Shown: positions 61,139 to 64,000 of the stretch, in pieces
Numbering within the stretch: position 1 is the first letter of the stretch
Layout: each line of letters starts with the position of its first letter
Assembly (NCBI RefSeq): GCF_008831285.2
Contig: NC_045146.1
Coordinates: 990,001-1,054,000, forward strand
From: Nymphaea colorata
Lineage: Eukaryota; Streptophyta; Magnoliopsida; Nymphaeales; Nymphaeaceae
Length of the DNA stretch: 64,000 nucleotides
Reading direction: 5' to 3'
Notes under the pieces: generated by a model
What the model saw: the letters and a program-made list of their open reading frames with translations, nothing else
Told to the model about the DNA's origin: nothing
Databases searched by the model: none
Made by a program: the position numbers and the translations under genes

Positions 61139-62453
61139 GACAACTAAAGATAGTATTACACGTGACCACGGCAAAATTGAGTTCCGCGGGATCAGCTCCC
61201 ACTTTTCTTTGGGCTTGAGTTGCATGGCACAATCAAATCCCAGGTTCTAGCCAGGTAGTGAGCAGTGAAGCACCATGTAGCCAACATGAATTTTTCTTTT
61301 TTTATCATGTCAAAACTTGAACCTTATAATGCACTAATGTGAGCAATTAAACCTAACAGAAAATATTAAAATGCATCTATACGACTATTACTAGGGGCCT
61401 TAACAAGGGGACTAATTTAAATCCATGGAAAACTGCAATTCAAAAGATGGATACAAAGTTGTCACAATCTTTGAGAATCATGAAGTTTTAGTAAGAGGAG
61501 AAGCGGTTTTATTGATATCTATAGATTAAAGATGCAAGTAAATAATAAGTATTTAAGGTTCTTGTTGAGATTAAGAGTCTAAGACTTTAAAATCTAAGAT
61601 TTCAAAAAAGAGCGTTCACTATCATGGACAAGTTGAATATGAATGACAAAGTACTCGATCAGTATTTATATAAAGTTGTCCTTCCTCCTCAAGTAATGAA
61701 ATAGGTTGAAAAAATAGCAAACACGTCACGAGTATCTCTAATCCTTTAAGAAAAGTATTCCAACTTCACATGCTTTTCCTTTTTACCCAATTTTCCCGTC
61801 ACTAGCATTTTAGCTTTTCTCATCCTTCCATTTAAAGTGCATATTGGGACTATATTTTTGGCTCAGCAGATTCGAAATCTTAGATATTTGTATCTTTCTG
61901 GCTTTCCTGCCTTCTTCTAAGAAGTGGGATCTCCACATACTCCCCCTTGCCTTTCTCCTCTTAGTTAAGCTTTCACTAATAACCATATTTACCTAAGTGA
62001 TATTTTTCAAGTATGAATGTTCTTACCTTGGGTTCAGCCAGTATGAATGTTCTTACCTTTCAACTTGAAGAGATTCAAGTGTAGGTCCTTTTTTTTTTCA
62101 TGTAAGTTTGAGGACATTCTATTTAAAGTTGATACTCTCGGGTGTAGCTTTCAATCTTAAATAGTTCAGAGGCGACAGAAGGTTGTGGAAGAAACTAGTA
62201 ATATTAAATTGAGATGATGTCACTTCAGCACGGATAGTTTGGGCACTCTTTATATCTGCACTTTTAAGCGGGTGGTTGTAATGAAAATTTTACTTTTTAA
62301 AGTAAAATCAAGCTATGACACAGTTTAAGCATGACAACTTTTTTTTTTCTTTCTTTTTGGAGTTTAGATCAATAAGTTCTCTCTCTCTCTCTTTCTCATT
62401 GTGCATTGTATTGTATATTTCGTCTTTTGCTTTTGTTTTTGCGGATTGCTTTT
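61139..62453. other. Intergenic region, no supportable gene
   Basis: AT-rich DNA. It contains a 30-bp-offset duplication at 62011-62058 (gtatgaatgttcttacctt twice) and pyrimidine-rich stretches near 62340-62400. Open frames are short and unrecognised. Confidence 0.6.
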
Positions 62454-62506
62454 GTATCTAGGGAACGTCTTGTCCCCAAATTTTGTTATATATTTCTCAT
62501 TTTATC

Positions 62507-62542
<36 letters not shown>

Positions 62543-62569
62543 ATATATATATATATATATATATATATA
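62454..62569. repeat. Dispersed repeat end with compound (CT)n(AT)n microsatellite
   Basis: tatctagggaacgtcttgtc through ctcattttatcggctctc matches 3850-3905, followed as there by a CT run (62509-62538) and an AT run (62539-62569). This is the second copy of the element whose end carries the microsatellite. Confidence 0.8.
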
Positions 62570-62604
62570 GCTATCCCTCTTTCTCTCTCTTCCCTTATTT
62601 GTGC

Positions 62605-62960
62605 ATGCATGCAAGATAATGTTTGGCAAACTTTTACTAAATAACGCCAAATGTATGTGTCAGAAACTTGATATTTGCCAAACTTTGTTACAGGATGATG
62701 CTGAGATGTAGTTACACGTTGAGGTTTTGACGTCCTCAGGATTTTAAGACGATCTGAGGAAGATATGTTTTAATAGCACGGAATTAACACCAAAATATGC
62801 ATCGTCTGGCCAAACATTTGGTGGAAAAGTAATGAATTGTTTCATAAATTCGCCTTAAAGATTAAGGCAGATACATGAAAGACCGTACCATAGTGTTATG
62901 TGAATCCGTCTTTATAATAGATTTATGAAACAGTTTTTTAGTTGCCAAACAGCATCAAAA
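62605..62960. mobile_element. Nested MITE-like inverted repeats
   Basis: An inner pair (about 62805-62957) has arms sharing tgtttcataaat and a gttgccaaacagc-like end. An outer left arm aatgtttggcaaacttttac near 62618 also pairs with the same right end. The interior resembles 2530-2690 and 60975-61135 (ggcagatacatgaaa, ctttataatagatttatgaa). Borders and target duplications are uncertain. Confidence 0.4.
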
Positions 62961-64000
62961 TATTTGTGAAAGGGTCTCCCTTCCCCTCAATGGGCTAAGG
63001 AAAAAGGTTCCCTTTATAAATCCACATTAGAGAGCATTTGATTACCATTAATATACTCTTATCTAATCTCCGGATCAAGATTTCAGAACCATCAAATTAA
63101 GATCAAGCATCTCCCTTTTGATCTAATTTGATTTGACTTTCACAAATATGTAGAAAGCAGAATAAAAATCTCAAGTGTGGTTCCTTTAAGTTCGACCAAA
63201 TATCTTGAGCTTGATGAATTATAGATTTGATTGTGAATCTCCTACCACAATGGCAACCACAATGTTGAATAAGATCTATGGATCTGAAACTTGAAGTAAT
63301 GAAACTCCCGCTTGGTATCAACTCATCTGGGAAAAATGTTGTTAACTAAAAGAAATACATCGGGCATTTACTTCATCATTTAAAGTCAATACTCGTAGCT
63401 TTCTTCTTCACGTTAATGTTACCACAGCTGATTACCCGATGTTTAGGATTAAATGTTTCTCCTGGGAAACTCCCGATACTGTGTTAAAAACCTGGTTTTG
63501 TTAAATAAAAAGCACTGTTGATGCTAAAAATCACAACTTCTGAATCATCAAATAAGCTTCTAAACTCCGGTTTATTTCTCTAATCACAATTAAAATTCAA
63601 AAAATGGGTTTAACTTTTCCTTCCTACCAACAAAGAGAGTAATCATTTTAGATTATAAAATGTAGTTTCCCTTTCTTTGCATGCAGCGTGATGTTAAGAC
63701 TTAAGAATGCTTCATTTAAACGTTTGATACTATTGGGGAAGCTTATCATCGTATTTCTATGTGAAGGAATCTTTTAATATTCTTGGGACTTTTTGATATA
63801 AATTGTTATTATTGGTCCATTAAATAACTATGAATAAAATTGAGGGCAAACATTCAGTTGTCAATTCAATTTTTTGTGGAATTTATTCTTTTAAATCGTA
63901 TTGTGGAATTTATTCTTTTAAATCGTAAACAGTAAAACAATAAATATACAACATTTTAGTTGACAGGTGTATTAAAATAAAAAAAAAAAAGAAAAAGTTT
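62961..64000. other. Intergenic region at the window end
   Basis: AT-rich DNA, with a 27-bp exact tandem duplication at 63874-63927. No gene is seen. Confidence 0.6.
63874..63927. repeat. 27-bp exact tandem duplication
   Basis: ttgtggaatttattctttta followed by aatcgta occurs twice head to tail without a mismatch. Confidence 0.9.

Overview
This window is nuclear DNA of a flowering plant. The evidence is spliced genes with GT/AG introns, a P-class pentatricopeptide repeat (PPR) gene, a plant-type SINA ubiquitin ligase, a chromodomain-bearing Ty3/gypsy retrotransposon with a tRNA-iMet primer site, Tourist-like MITEs, two nuclear copies of plastid gene pieces (rbcL, ndhJ), and many (AT)n microsatellites. 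I cannot place it below angiosperm level. No CRISPR arrays, operons or bacterial features are present.

Layout. 1-8.7 kb is repeat-rich intergenic DNA with an rbcL fragment (4976-5221) lying inside a dispersed repeat. 8753-19525 is a full-length, minus-strand chromovirus. Its LTRs of 2924 and 2954 bp are nearly identical, it has a 5-bp ATATC target duplication, PBS and PPT, and its single gag-pol frame carries two in-frame TGA codons. 19.5-27.5 kb is intergenic and holds a MITE. The three genes all lie on the minus strand: an intronless mitochondrial-type PPR protein (27502-29529), a three-exon SINAT3/4-like RING E3 ligase with a 6.7-kb first intron (31099-38907), and a two-exon UVSSA homologue (46219-49697). 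49.7-64 kb has no intact gene. It holds a decayed LTR element with its primer site (about 53536-54236), a three-copy dispersed repeat, the ndhJ fragment (58540-58778), GC-rich dispersed repeats and several MITEs.

The genes do not form a pathway: organelle RNA metabolism (PPR), protein ubiquitination (SINAT) and transcription-coupled DNA repair (UVSSA). The SINAT-UVSSA neighbourhood does match, from memory, the Arabidopsis pair At3g61790/At3g61800, which suggests old microsynteny.

I found no convincing undescribed biological system. The observations most worth a second look are the conserved gene pair, the very young retroelement that already carries two stop codons, the plastid fragment inside a repeat, an AT palindrome upstream of the PPR gene, and an unassigned coding-like patch near 6.3-6.8 kb.
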